From: Colocasia esculenta
Lineage: Eukaryota; Streptophyta; Magnoliopsida; Alismatales; Araceae
Reading direction: 5' to 3'
Assembly: GCA_014218235.1 (NCBI GenBank)
Contig: CM024758.1
Span: 105,313,698 to 105,377,697 of the forward strand
DNA: 64,000 nucleotides
The notes below the pieces were generated by a model. That model was not told the DNA's origin. It saw nothing but the letters and a program-made list of their open reading frames with translations, and ran no database searches. Numbering within the stretch: position 1 is the first letter of the stretch; every line of letters starts with the position of its first letter. Made by a program: the position numbers and the translations under genes. Positions 22,131 through 32,668 of this stretch are shown piece after piece.

Positions 22131-23752
22131 TGGGTTGCTTTTTCTACCCATTTCCAACTCCGACTTGGATTGGGTTTGACAGCTGTGGGTTTGAAAAATC
22201 AAACAAATGCTAGGGTGATCCAAATCGACTGAAACCACCTTTTTTAGTTAGATTACTTCCAATACTTTGTACAGTAGCAAATAATTGAGAAACAAAGGTC
22301 GTTTGACTAGGTAATAAAATGTATTGTGACTGACTACGTGAATCTGACATAGTGTTAATGTTCGGGCTAATACTCTTAGTACGATCAACAAAAAATTGGG
22401 GAAAACAGTGCCAAATGAAAGTAGACTCATGAGGTAACAAGTTCTTTCTTAAACACTTGGTCTAAAAACGACTCCACAAAGAGGTATGGAACTTGTAACA
22501 CAAGTCAAGGTTAAACCGCAACAGTACATTGTCAAAATCATGCAATATTTAATTCGTGACAAATGATGGATAAAATTAGGGCTTCTAGGGGCAAAAGATG
22601 CCTAACATCCATCAGTAACTCCAGTTAAAATTTGAGAGCACGGGGTCGAGTATACATGGAGATCAAGAATAAAGAAGAAGGGTCGGGTTCATGGTGTTTG
22701 CAGAACTTCAAAAATCAACCATAAAAGATTGGCTTGATGGAAAAATATGAAACTTGAGGGTTTTTTCCTAGTGCATGGAACAATCTACAGACGAAATTAA
22801 TTAGGTTTTGCTCGTGAGAATGCCTACCTTTAGTCGTTTTACTCTTCTAGGGCTAGAACTTGAAGAACTCGGGATAAAGCTTGATGAAGCCTTCTCCCCA
22901 CGAATTCCTCCTCTCCTTGGCTTCTTCTCCACCTTCAGCAAGTCCCAGCAATGAGCTAGGGTCGTCCTTGGGCAATTAAGAGAGTATTTATGCTTCTTTG
23001 CTTTCTATTTCCTAATAGGACTCTAACTCCTATTTAATTCCGAATTTCCTATTTCCCTTTCTAAGTATTAGAACTTCTATTTGGAAGGGAGCTAAATTTG
23101 TGGCCAAACAACTAGGGTAGGTTTAGGAATCCAATTCCAACCCAAATTGCTTATTTAATGCATTAAATGCCTCTTTTCTATGTAAGTAATATTTAAGTTG
23201 CGAATTAGGGTATTTTCCCATTATTCTTCTTTTTAAAATCCTTATTTTGGCCCACTAATTTCTAATGGGTCCATTTAACCAAGCCCATTATTTATTAGAA
23301 TTTATCTTATAGGTTTTCCCTTTTTAATTAGGGAATAATAGAGTTATGAATTTTATTGCATTTTATTATTTGAATTTATTCATGGGCTATGAGAGGTGCA
23401 TTGGTCCAAACTCGATAATGGTTAATCATCACATGATGTTGGAAGTCTCTCCGATATGTTCATTTAATTTATGGGCGCATTATCTTTCCGTGTTAACGGT
23501 TTTCCGACTTAGTTTCCTAATTTGGATAATTCGTCACATTGCAACGTACACTTGGCCAGTCGGATTTTTCATTGCATGAATTTCTTCGTGGAACACTAGA
23601 AATAATGTTCAGAGTTGATTTATCATTTTTAAGAAATTTTTTGATGTATTCTTACACATATGATAGTGATACGTATGTTTCTATTATTTCGTTTTAAAGA
23701 AATTATTATTTCAGAATTTTTTTTAAGTATTAAATTTTTCCGGGTTGCTACA

Positions 23753-23763
23753 TCCTCCCCCAC
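23753..23763 (-). promoter_or_regulatory. F2 polypurine tract
   Basis: On the minus strand AGTGGGGGAGGA lies directly before the LTR start TGTAGCAACCC. It is the expected plus-strand primer position. Confidence 0.85.
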
Positions 23764-23889
23764 TTAAAATAATTTGGTCCCCAAATTCATATGATATGAT
23801 ACGACTACCAATTTACTATGGATATTTCATTCCATCACCTCCCCAACTTAGGGCTTTGCTATCGCGAAAATAATATGAAAACAAACTAA

Positions 23890-24834
23890 GGGTTTAGTGA
23901 TGGTACCTTGTCCGCCTTCTTTGGCATGATTCCTATCTACGAGGGCTTGTAATCATCCTTGCCGTGGAGTTTGGTTCTTCTTTGTTGGACAATCGATGAC
24001 TCGATGTTGTTGACTTCCACATCGCAAACATCTGCCTAATTTCTTCCAATAGTTATCAATCTGATGCCCTGGTTTCTTACAAAATTTACAGAATTACTTC
24101 TGCTTCACTTCCCCTTTCATTCTCTTGCTATCTATGGTATTTCTTTCTTTATTATCATTGGAATGAGTAGCACGTTGCCTTTTCAACACCTTCTTCTTAT
24201 GAATCTTTTCAAGAAGTTCCATGGTGTCTTCTACTAATTGAGCTCTCAATACCATGACTGAATATACTACAATGTCTAGTGGAGCCAACTTTTCCCAGAA
24301 CACATGTCTCAACCCTTCTAAGATTCTCTTTGCCTTCATCTTTTCCGTACTCACCAAATGTGGTGCATACTGTGCTAGTCTTTCAAATTGCACTTCATAT
24401 TTTGCTACAGACATCATTCGTTGTTTTAAATTGGCGAATTCATTTGCCTTCTTCTCACGAATCCTCTCGAAAAAGTATTTGGTGTTGAAGAGTTCTAAAA
24501 ATTTATCCCACTCTATGTTGATGTTGGGTAATTGTCGACTGGTAGCTTCCCACCAGGTTCTAGCATCGCGGTCCAATTGGAAGGTTGCCAGAAGGACTTT
24601 CTCCTGCTCTGAACATTGCATAACCCTAAAGATCCGTTCCATTGCCTTCACCCAATTTTCAGCTTCATAGGGATCCAGAGTTCCATTAAACCTAGGGGGA
24701 TTTATTCGTTGAAAGTTCCCATATAAGTCTCCTGCCCCATTTCTTGCTCCTGCTTGAATTACGTTGTTAAGGGATTGAGTTAACCCCTGTATGGTCTATT
24801 GTAATTCGTGCATTGGTGCATGCTCGCCAGCCAT
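23890..24834 (-). pseudogene. F2 gag
   Basis: On the minus strand the frame starts MAGEHAPMHELQ at 24,834, then a TAG (former CAG), NPPRFNGTLDPYEAENW, and the Retrotrans_gag core (ARTWWEATSRQLPNI, NTKYFFERIREKKANEF, RMMSVAKYEVQFERL, ILEGLRHVFWEKL). The Lys-rich tail ends in a TAA at about 24,091, after which the same frame gives two CCHC-like knuckles (CKFCKKPGHQIDN and CLRCGSQQHRVIDC). The product would form the capsid. The frame fades before the polypurine tract with no protease or pol. Two stops in an otherwise open frame look like C-to-T decay. Confidence 0.85.
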
Positions 24835-25032
24835 CTCCTCTAGTTCCTGCGAGCAATAATACTTATTAATTTCCTTCTTAAACTTAGGGTACTTATACAT
24901 ATAGTTAAGCTCTTAGCATAACCCCAAGCTTTACCCAATCTCTCACATAGGTATGGTGGTTGACTTAGACACGGTTATGGCAGTTCACCTAGAACATCCC
25001 TAGACTTAAAATATCCTAATAAAGACATCCTA

Positions 25033-25047
25033 GGCTCTGATAACAAC
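25033..25047 (-). promoter_or_regulatory. F2 primer-binding site
   Basis: On the minus strand TTGTTATCAGAGCC follows the LTR end ...GCATGACA. It matches the initiator-Met primer site TGGTATCAGAGC with one change. Confidence 0.8.
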
Positions 25048-25583
25048 TGTCATGCCCCTCCAATTTAGCAGCGGAATAAATCGGGGGAAACGTGAGCAAA
25101 GTGTGTGGTAACGATAATTGCACATACTTTCGTAAACATCAGAGCAACTAAGGAACAATAATTGATATAAACTCTTGATTTCATTATAAAATCACTAAGA
25201 CCATTACAACCACTAATTCGAAGCCAATACATAGGGCTCAATGACATCATTACATTGAAAAGAAATCTAAAGCAATAACTATTAGACTCCATTTTACTAG
25301 GGCAACTTCATGACTTGACTCCGGGTCACTCATCACTCGAGTCCTGTCCCATTGGTGTGTGTAACGTCATTGTCCGACTTACCTGAGACACAATAACAAA
25401 TAACGAAGGGTGAGCGATAACGCGTAGTAGGACTTAAATCTCAGGATCAAGCAGGCTTTAAATAATTAATGCATTAAATGGAAAAAGTAACTAATGATAG
25501 AGCGAGTCATGTAAAGTCGACAAAGTAATAGCACAAGTAACATGGTTCAGATAGTAGATGAATCAAGTATAGCACGATGATTA
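25048..25583 (-). repeat. F2 5' LTR (partial, cut by element B)
   Basis: Begins TGTCATGCCCC and follows 19,525-20,060 closely. It stops at GATTA, the target duplication of element B. The remainder should resume after 39,030 but the sequence there is N. Confidence 0.85.
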
Positions 25584-25852
25584 TGATGAACAGTCCATCC
25601 CCATGTACTTTTAATTTAATTACTTGCCTATTTTGGTGATAAACAAAACACTGTCAAAAGTTTTTCTAACCTTGTTTATCTAGCAATAAGCACAGGAATT
25701 ACCCAAAGAAAGTCAAACATTTGTGGTAAGTCTTCCATACATCTTTCTTCAGAAGAGCCATAATAATTCCTTCATTAACTATAACGATTTCCTCACTAGA
25801 ACAACGATTTACTTGAAAGATTGAATAACCTTGCTGTGTCAAACAAGTCGAT

Positions 25853-26465
25853 ATTATAACGACTCTATAAGTTATCGTAACGACTTCTTCAGAAGTTACA
25901 ACGACTTGCTCATTATAACGACTCTGTAAGTTATCGTAACGACTTCTTCAGAAGTTACAACGACTTGCTCATTATAACGACTCTGTAAGTTATCGTAACG
26001 ACTTCTTCAGAAGTTACAACGACTTGCTCGTCATAACGATTCTGTAAGTTATCGTAACGATTTCTTTAGAGATTTATAACGACTTGCTCGTCATAACGAT
26101 TCTGTAAGTCATCGTAACGATTTCTTTAGAGATTTATAACGACTTGCTCGTCATAACGATTTTGTAAGTCATCGTAACGATTTCTTTAGAAAGTTTTAAC
26201 GACTTGCTAGTCATAACGATTTTGTAAGTCATCGTAACGATTTCTTTAGAAAGTTTTAACGACTTGCTAGTCATAACGATTTTATAAGTCATCGTAACGA
26301 TTTCTTTAGAAAGTTTTAACGACTTGCTAGTCATAACGATTTTGTAAGTCATCGTAACGATTTCTTTAGAAAGTTTTAAACGACTTGCTAGTCATAACGA
26401 TTTTATAAGTCATCGTAACGATTTCTTTAGAAAGTTTTAACGACTTGCTCGTCATAACGATTTCT
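25853..26465 (+). repeat. 59-61-bp tandem array in 5' LTR B
   Basis: About ten units, each with three AACGAY sites at 21, 21 and 17 bp intervals (for example ATAACGACTC, GTAACGACTT, ACAACGACTT). Left units carry ACTTCTTCAGAAGT (a small hairpin) and right units TTTCTTTAGAAAG, so the array is homogenised in two blocks. Confidence 0.9.
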
Positions 26466-27357
26466 TTTATCATCTGTTATAGAACGACTTGGTTGTGGTA
26501 ACGATTTCATCAGTTATCACAACGACTTCTTATTGGTCTACAGCAACTTGATCATAACGATTCTATCAGTCTATCATAACGACTGCATAAGTCATGTTTG
26601 CATTAATTAAATGTTTTTCCTTGGTTTAAGGTACGTTGAATAGTCAAAGTCGCATCACGTCTGTTTGACTGCCATGCATTTAATAAAGACTGAACGTATC
26701 TCTGCATGGACACAGAACATATCTTCCATTCTCGTGTATTCTCTGAATGCATCTTTTAGAACGATAAAGTGTTACTACTATATTTGTGTCTATCTGCTCT
26801 GACGTTGATTGACATCTGGAGATAGTATAGCTGTCTACCATTAAAGCTCAACCTTGCAGAACCTTAAGGATGTAATATCCTACAACACTGGACACAGAAA
26901 GAACTACAAGCAAACTCAGAAGATCTTATCACCTTGCTTGTTCCAAAGAACAAAAGACTGCTGACAGGAAGCTTCCACAAATCCTTCAGTCTAACGTTCA
27001 CCAAAGCTGTGAGACAACGGTCATCTCCTTGTCCTTATTCAAATTGGAGATACAAATACAAGATGAAGCTCCGAAGACAAACATAGAGAGAATTTCACTT
27101 TTCAAATTCAAGGGCGGTTAGAACTCTGCAGCCTTCAAGTCCTCGAAAGTTCTCTAGAGCCAGAAATCCACTCTTTACGATCTTGGCTCTTAGCTCTCTA
27201 TGCTGTGTGAAGAAAACCAAAGGAAGAGCTAGTTTAGTTCTGAGAGAGTGTACTCTGTGTAGATCTTCGACTCTCAGTGCTTGTAGCTTCAGATTGAGTT
27301 TTTGTAAAAGCTTGATCTAGGGGCTAGTCATTTTCTTTCAAGAATTTCCTGTGTTAT

Positions 27358-27486
27358 TCCCTTCGTGTGTGAAGGAAGACCTGGTGGTTTCCAGGGTGGT
27401 GTTTTGCCCTTCAGGAGTGAAGGAAGACCTGGTGGTACCAGGGTGTTGTGTTCCCTTCAGGGGTGAAGGAAGACCAGCTGAGCTGG
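27358..27486 (+). repeat. Train of six hairpins in R/U5 of LTR B
   Basis: CCTTC-N6-GAAGG (27,360), CCTGG-N6-CCAGG (27,380), CCTTC-N6-GAAGG (27,408), CCTGG-N5-CCAGG (27,428), CCTTC-N6-GAAGG (27,454), CCAGC-N3-GCTGG (27,474). Stems are perfect and loops G/T-rich. The same train is present in the 3' LTR near 38,633-38,757. Confidence 0.85.
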
Positions 27487-27765
27487 GTGGTTGTTGTTTG
27501 TCCATAGGGGGACTGTACCCTAGTTAGTGAAATCCTGAGGATTGCTCAGGGACTGGACGTAGGACTCCTAAGGAGAGGAGATCCGAACCAGGATAAATCT
27601 CTGTGTTGTGTGATTGTCTTCTTTGTGTGATTGTTGTTTTTACTAACCATTACTAATCCCTTTCAAGAACTCTTTATGTTTGTTTTGAGTTCAGGTTTTT
27701 ATTAGCTAGGATTATTATAAAAGACCCATTCACCCCCCCTCTGGGTTAGCCAACCGGGCAACAAG

Positions 27766-27778
27766 TGGTATCAGAGCG
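27766..27778 (+). promoter_or_regulatory. Element B primer-binding site
   Basis: TGGTATCAGAGCG two bases after the LTR, complementary to the 3' end of initiator-Met tRNA; primes minus-strand synthesis. Confidence 0.92.
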
Positions 27779-27827
27779 AGTCTCTTCGACAAAGAACAAG
27801 ATCCAACGATCTGAAGAGTAAAGATCC

Positions 27828-28909
27828 ATGGCAGCCCAAGGTCACTTCGAAGGTCAGTCTGTCAACAGACCTCCTTTGTTCGACGGTGAAGATTATACGT
27901 ATTGGAAGACCAGGATGGAATACTTTCTACAAGGCCACGATTATCAAATCTGGTCGATAGTGGAAGAAGGTGATCTGGTCGTCACAAATGAGAAAGCACA
28001 ATGGACAGATGAAGATAGAAAGAAAATCTCCTGAACTGTAAAGCTAAGAGCATTCTATGTTGTGCTCTAAGCAAGAAGGAGTTCAACAGAGTTTCAGCAT
28101 GCAAATCCTCCATGGAAATGTGGGAAAAGCTAAGGATTACATATGAAGGTACAGACAAAGTAAAGGAGACAAGAATCGACATTCTTGTCACTCAGTATGA
28201 AAGATTTCAAATGCAAACAGGTGAGTCTATTACCCAAATGTTTAGTAGATTTACTGACATCACTAATGGCCTAGCAAGTCTAGGAAAGTCATATGAGATT
28301 GCAGACATGGTAAGGAAGATTCTCAGATCCTTGCCATCTTCATGGACGGCAAAGGTCACAGCTATCGAAGAAGCTAATGACCTTAAGAGAATGTCAGTAG
28401 AAAAACTCATCGGGTCTCTCATGGCCCATGAAATAAACATGGAAAGACTAGGAGAATCCTCCAGTAGAAAGAAGCAGTCAAATGCGCTTAAAGCTAATGG
28501 GGACTCATCAGAAGAATCCTTAGATAACAGTGAAGATAGCAAAGATAGTGATGATGAAGAAGCCATGCTCTCAAGAAGATTGCAGAGAATCTTGGCCAAG
28601 AAGAAGAAGTTCCAGTCTGGTAGGAGGTACTTCAAGAAAAACAAAGATCTCAAGAGACCAGATGGAAAAGATCAGAAGAGGAATGAGCCACTTTGCTATG
28701 AATGCAAGAAACCTGGACATATCAAGGCAGACTGTCCAATGCTAAAGAAAAATGATCACAAGAAGAAGGACAGCTCCAAGAAGTTCAGAAGATTCAAAAG
28801 AAAGCCATGGCAGCTGCATGGGAAAACAGCAGCGACTCAGACAGTGAGTCAAGCTCCAGCAGTGAAGAAGAAGAAGCCAACCTGGCTCTATGGCAAATAC
28901 CGAGGATAA
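27828..28909 (+). pseudogene. Element B gag
   Basis: Starts MAAQGHFEGQSVNRPPLF with the copia gag signature (DGEDYTYWKTRMEYFL). A frame change near 28,030, in or next to a short C run, shifts to the frame holding EMWEKLRITYEGT, the UBN2-type core, a Ser/Asp-rich linker and a CCHC knuckle CYECKKPGHIKADC near 28,695-28,737. A further frame change near 28,800 leads to a premature end at 28,909. The homologous gag of C (50,276-51,868) is one open frame, which shows where B is broken. The product would form the virus-like particle. Confidence 0.88.
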
Positions 28910-29597
28910 GGTAACATCTGATTCCTCTTTCGATTCCTGTAATGACTCAGATTCGGATAATTTGGAAAGTGCATTTAATGAACTCTACGATAAGTATAAA
29001 GAAGTGTGTAAACTACTTAAGCTAAGCAAGAAAAATATCACCTGTCTCGAAAATACCAACTCAGATTTAAAATCTGAAAATGAAGAACTAGAAAAACAAA
29101 TAATGGAGCTTAAGAGAAGAAATGAACTATTATGTGAAAACTTAAAAGACAAGAACAGACAAATCACTGACCTAGAAAAACAGGAAAGCTCAGATGATTT
29201 AAGAAAAACGGTAAATGAATTAAATGAAGAAAACAATACACTAGCAAGCACCTTAGAAAAGTTTACAAATGGAAAGAATTCCTTATTATTAAAAGGTGCT
29301 AGAAGATCTGGTAAGAATAAACGAGGTTTAGGTTACATACCTCCAGTAAATGAAGAAGAAATAATTTATCCAGAAAAATATCCAACTCCCAAGTTCACTC
29401 CAGAACAAGATGTGGCATATAAAGCGAATTTTAAATACATAGAAAGAGTAACAATAACATCATGTTGTAATCACTGTAATAAACTGGGACATTTAAAATC
29501 CACCTGTCCAACAAAACATAAGAAGTGGATAATAAAAAGTAAAAATGATGATACTGACCCATCAGGACCCAAAAGAACTTGGGTACCTAAATCTTGA
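28890..29597 (+). CDS. Element B gag extension: coiled coil and second CCHC knuckle
   Basis: 235 codons open, overlapping the previous frame. A Ser/Asp-rich start is followed by a long Lys/Glu/Leu/Asn heptad-like stretch (about residues 30-125, coiled coil), then RGLGYIPP, KFTPEQDVAYKANF and a CCHC knuckle CNHCNKLGHLKSTC near 29,466-29,507, ending GPKRTWVPKS. In element C the equivalent coiled coil is fused to gag, so here it is probably the gag C-terminus displaced by a frame change rather than a separate gene. Domain pattern: knuckle, coiled coil, knuckle. Confidence 0.8.
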   Translation: MANTEDKVTSDSSFDSCNDSDSDNLESAFNELYDKYKEVCKLLKLSKKNITCLENTNSDLKSENEELEKQIMELKRRNELLCENLKDKNRQITDLEKQESSDDLRKTVNELNEENNTLASTLEKFTNGKNSLLLKGARRSGKNKRGLGYIPPVNEEEIIYPEKYPTPKFTPEQDVAYKANFKYIERVTITSCCNHCNKLGHLKSTCPTKHKKWIIKSKNDDTDPSGPKRTWVPKS

Positions 29598-30055
29598 TGT
29601 CTTTATTTCAGGTTAACCTTCGAGCATCCAAATGGTATTTGGATAGTGGGTGCTCAAGGCACATGACAGGAAACCTGAAGCTTTTCTCCCATCTCCAAGA
29701 TGAAGAAGGAACAGTCACTTATGGAGATAATGGAAAAGGAACTGTAGTAGGCAGTGGATCAGTAAACAGCAAAGGAAAAACAGTCATAGAAGATGTGCTG
29801 TTAGTCAAAGGTTTAAAGCACAACCTCATAAGTATTAGTCAGCTGTGTGATAGAGGACATCAAATCAAATTTCAAGAGTCAAAATGCAGCATACTAAAGG
29901 ATGGAGCAATCATCTTTGAAGCAAATAGAGAAAAGAATCTGTACGTGCTCTACCTTGAAGAACTCAAAGAGCAAAATGTGTGTCTGGCAGCCAGCAAAGA
30001 CAAATCAACTGATCTGTGGCACAGAAGGCTAGGCCACTGCAGCTTGGATGGTTGA
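29594..30055 (+). pseudogene. Element B protease and GAG-pre-integrase
   Basis: Contains the copia protease active site WYLDSGCSRHMTG near 29,637-29,675, then VLLVKGLKHNLISISQLCD and the GAG-pre-integrase start LWHRRLGH. The catalytic Asp is intact. A frame change near 30,045 separates it from the integrase frame. It would cleave the polyprotein inside the particle. Confidence 0.88.
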
Positions 30056-31104
30056 GCAAGCTCAGAAAGAGGAACCTTGTGGAAGGTCTACCGAAAATCA
30101 ATGGTAAATTAGAAAGTGTTTGCAGACCTTGTGCTAAGGGAAAGCACACAAAGAGTTCCTTCAAGTCAAAGACGGTGGTGACCACCTCAAAACCCTTAGA
30201 GCTCCTACATATGGATCTATTTGGGCCAATGAGAACTACCAGTCTTGGAGGAAAGAATTTCGGATTTGTTATAGTAGATGACTACTCAAGATTCACATGG
30301 GTATCTTTCTTAGAACATAAAAATGACACTTTTGATAATTTTGTTAGTTTCAGCAGAAAAGTCCAGAAAGATCAGAAGTTCAGCATAGTATCCATTCGAT
30401 CTGATCATGGTGGTGAGTTCCAAAATGAAAAGTTTGCTAGATTCTGTGATGATCAAGGAATTCAGCACAATTTCTCAGCACCAAGGACACCGCAGCAAAA
30501 TGGTATAGCCGAACGGAAGAACCGAACTCTCTTGGATATGGCAAGAACTATGCTTTGTGAATATGAGTTACCAAGATATTTCTGGGCAGAAGCAGTCAAC
30601 ACAGCCAGCTACATTATCAACAGAGTCATGATCAGGCCAATCCTGAAGAAGACTGCATATGAGCTGTTTAAAGGGAAGAAACCAAAGATCAGCCATTTCA
30701 GAACCTTTGGATGTCCTTGCTTTATTCACAACAACGGAAAAAGGGATATTGGTAAGTTGGATGCCAAATCAGATGAAGGCATCTTCATGGGGTACACCTC
30801 TAAACCCAAAGGCTATAGAGTGTTTAATAAACGTACCTTATTGATTGAACAGTCTGTACACATTATTTTTGATGAAACTAATCCCTCCTTGAGAAAGGAA
30901 GTAGAGAGTGATAATGATGACGCAGATGAACTGTCCAATAAACTGAAAGACACATCACTTGAAGATAAGGATGATCCGCCTCTGGAAGAAATGCAACAAG
31001 AAGAATTTCTCATGAAACTCTTCCAAAGGAATGGAGATACAAGAAAGATCACCCACCTGAAAACATTATTGGTGATCCATCGTAGGGGTAAGAACAAGAG
31101 GTAA
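30016..31104 (+). pseudogene. Element B integrase
   Basis: Real coding begins near 30,050 with LSKLRKRNLVEGLP, then CRPCAKGKHTKSSF (zinc pair), MDLFGPMRTTSLGGKNFGF (first Asp), SDHGGEFQNEKF (second Asp) and QQNGIAERKNRTLLDM (Glu), so the DDE triad is complete. The C-terminal part includes GCPCFIHNNGKRDIGKLDAKSDEGIF and VHIIFDE, then an acidic linker. A frame change near 31,070 cuts it from RT. Inserts cDNA into chromosomes. Confidence 0.9.
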
Positions 31105-31105
31105 C

Positions 31106-32668
31106 TTGATTCCTTGTGATTACCTTGCTTTTGTTTCTCAATTAGAGCCTAAGACAGTCAATGAAGCCCTAACTGATGAATCTTGGATAATAGCAATGCA
31201 AGATGAATTAAATCAGTTCAAGAGAAACCAAGTATGGTCACTTGTTCCTAGACCATCAGACCATCCTGTGATCGGCACTAAATGGGTGTTCAGAAACAAA
31301 TTGGATGAATCTGGTGTAATTCTAAGAAACAAGGCCAGACTGGTGGCTCAAGGCTATTGTCAAGAGGAAGGCATAGATTTTGATGAAACCTATGCACCAG
31401 TGGCTAGACTTGAGGCTATTAGAATGTTACTTGCTTATGCTTCTGCATTAGATTTAAAGTTATTTCAAATGGATGTTAAATCTGCATTTCTAAACGGTTT
31501 TATAAAAGAAGAAGTTTATGTGGAACAACCGCCGGGTTTTGATGATACAGACTTTCCGAATCATGTTTTTAAGTTGCATAAGGCTCTATATGGTTTAAAA
31601 CAAGCACCTAGAGCCTGGTATGAAAGACTTAGTTCTTTTCTCACAAAACATGGTTTCAATAGAGGTCAAGTAGATAGCACTCTTTTTATAAAAACAAAAG
31701 CCAAAAATATACTGTTGGTTCAAATTTATGTGGATGACATCATCTTTGGATCTACTGATGAATCCTTGTGCAAGTATTTTGAAAAGCTAATGCAGGGAGA
31801 ATTTGAGATGAGTATGATGGGAGAGCTCAACTACTTCCTTGGACTTCAAATCAAACAAGGAAAGGAAGGAACTCACATCTGTCAAGCAAAGTACACCAGA
31901 GAACTGCTAAAGAAATTTGGATTTGAAAACACCAAGCCACTGTCAACACCAATGAGTACATCAACTAGGATGGACAATGACAAGGATGGTAAGAAGGTAG
32001 ATCAAAAGATCTACAGAGGTATGATAGGTTCATTACTTTATCTAACCGCAAGTAGACCTGATATATTATTTAGTGTATGCATGTGTGCTAGATATCAAGC
32101 CGACCCTAGAGAATCACATTTAATTTCTGTCAAAAGGATTTTCAGATACTTAGCCAGGACTCATGATCTAGGACTATGGTATCCAAACTCCTGTGATGTA
32201 AAATTAGTAGGATATTCTGATGCTGATTATGCTGGATGCAAGGTAGATAGAAAAAGCACCAGTGGATGCTGTCAATTTCTTGCAGGGTGTTTAATCTCAT
32301 GGTCCTCAAGGAAACAAAATTCAGTAGCACTATCTACAGCTGAAGCCGAGTACGTAGCTGCTGGAAGTTGCTGTACACAACTCTTATGGATAAAGCAACA
32401 ACTTGAGGATTTTGGACTCAAAGTCAAGAAAATTCCTCTGCTATGTGACAACACCAGCGCTATCAACCTCACCAAAAATCCAATTCAGCACTCCAGGACC
32501 AAACATATTGAGGTCAGATACCATTTTATTCGTGATCATGTAGCAAATGGCAATATTGAAATATCGTTTATTGATACAAACAATCAGCTAGCAGATATTT
32601 TCACAAAGGCCTTACCTGAAGAGAGATTTACATCTCTTAGAAGGGAGTTAGGCATGTGTATTTTGTGA
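31106..32668 (+). CDS. Element B reverse transcriptase-RNase H
   Basis: 520 open codons. RVT_2: WVFRNKLDESGVILRNKARL, FQMDVKSAFLNGFIKEEVYV, LYGLKQAPRAWYERLSSFL, catalytic YVDDIIFGST near 31,728, FLGLQIKQGKEG. RNase H: YSDADYAGCKVDRKSTSGC, SVALSTAEAEYVAAGSC, LLCDNTSAINLTKNPIQHS, RTKHIEVRYHFIRDHV and ADIFTKALPEERF. All motifs are canonical and there is no stop, so this is the only complete copia RT in the window. The ATG at 31,106 is not a natural start; it is read from the polyprotein. Confidence 0.93.
   Translation: MIPCDYLAFVSQLEPKTVNEALTDESWIIAMQDELNQFKRNQVWSLVPRPSDHPVIGTKWVFRNKLDESGVILRNKARLVAQGYCQEEGIDFDETYAPVARLEAIRMLLAYASALDLKLFQMDVKSAFLNGFIKEEVYVEQPPGFDDTDFPNHVFKLHKALYGLKQAPRAWYERLSSFLTKHGFNRGQVDSTLFIKTKAKNILLVQIYVDDIIFGSTDESLCKYFEKLMQGEFEMSMMGELNYFLGLQIKQGKEGTHICQAKYTRELLKKFGFENTKPLSTPMSTSTRMDNDKDGKKVDQKIYRGMIGSLLYLTASRPDILFSVCMCARYQADPRESHLISVKRIFRYLARTHDLGLWYPNSCDVKLVGYSDADYAGCKVDRKSTSGCCQFLAGCLISWSSRKQNSVALSTAEAEYVAAGSCCTQLLWIKQQLEDFGLKVKKIPLLCDNTSAINLTKNPIQHSRTKHIEVRYHFIRDHVANGNIEISFIDTNNQLADIFTKALPEERFTSLRRELGMCIL

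Larger units (their letters stand above)
19525..23752 (-). repeat. F2 3' LTR
   Basis: 4,228 bp bounded by TGTCACG and GCTACA on the plus strand. The first 536 bp are nearly identical to 25,048-25,583, and homology to F1 extends to about 21,490. The remaining 2.2 kb has no partner copy in the window, so a nested insertion there cannot be excluded. No gene seen. Two hairpin clusters are described separately. Repeated AGTAG/GATAG-rich and Pro/Gly-like open frames are not conserved between copies. Confidence 0.72.
19525..25583 (-). mobile_element. F2: minus-strand Ty3/gypsy derivative with giant LTRs and gag only
   Basis: Read on the minus strand: 5' LTR (25,583 and beyond, down to 25,048), primer site (25,047-25,033), gag (24,834 to about 23,900), polypurine tract (23,763-23,753), 3' LTR (23,752-19,525). 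The interior is only about 1.3 kb and has no protease, RT or integrase. The right LTR is interrupted after 536 bp by element B. The left flank ACATG is the candidate target duplication; its partner is not visible. It fits non-autonomous classes described in plants as LARD or TR-GAG elements. Confidence 0.8.
25584..27763 (+). repeat. Element B 5' LTR
   Basis: 2,180 bp, TGATGAAC to GGGCAACA. It contains a tandem array of about ten 59-bp units (25,853-26,465) and, near its end, a train of six hairpins (27,360-27,486). The primer-binding site follows directly. The 3' LTR at 36,867-39,025 is its partner. Confidence 0.95.

Noticed and set aside
26134..26352. Minus-strand ORF with MTYKIVMTSKSLKLSKEIVT repeats
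   Set aside because: It is the readout of the 60-bp tandem array in LTR B; the frame is open only because the unit length is a multiple of three.
27766..27778. tRNA gene near LTR ends
   Set aside because: The match is only the primer-binding complement of the tRNA 3' end; there is no cloverleaf.
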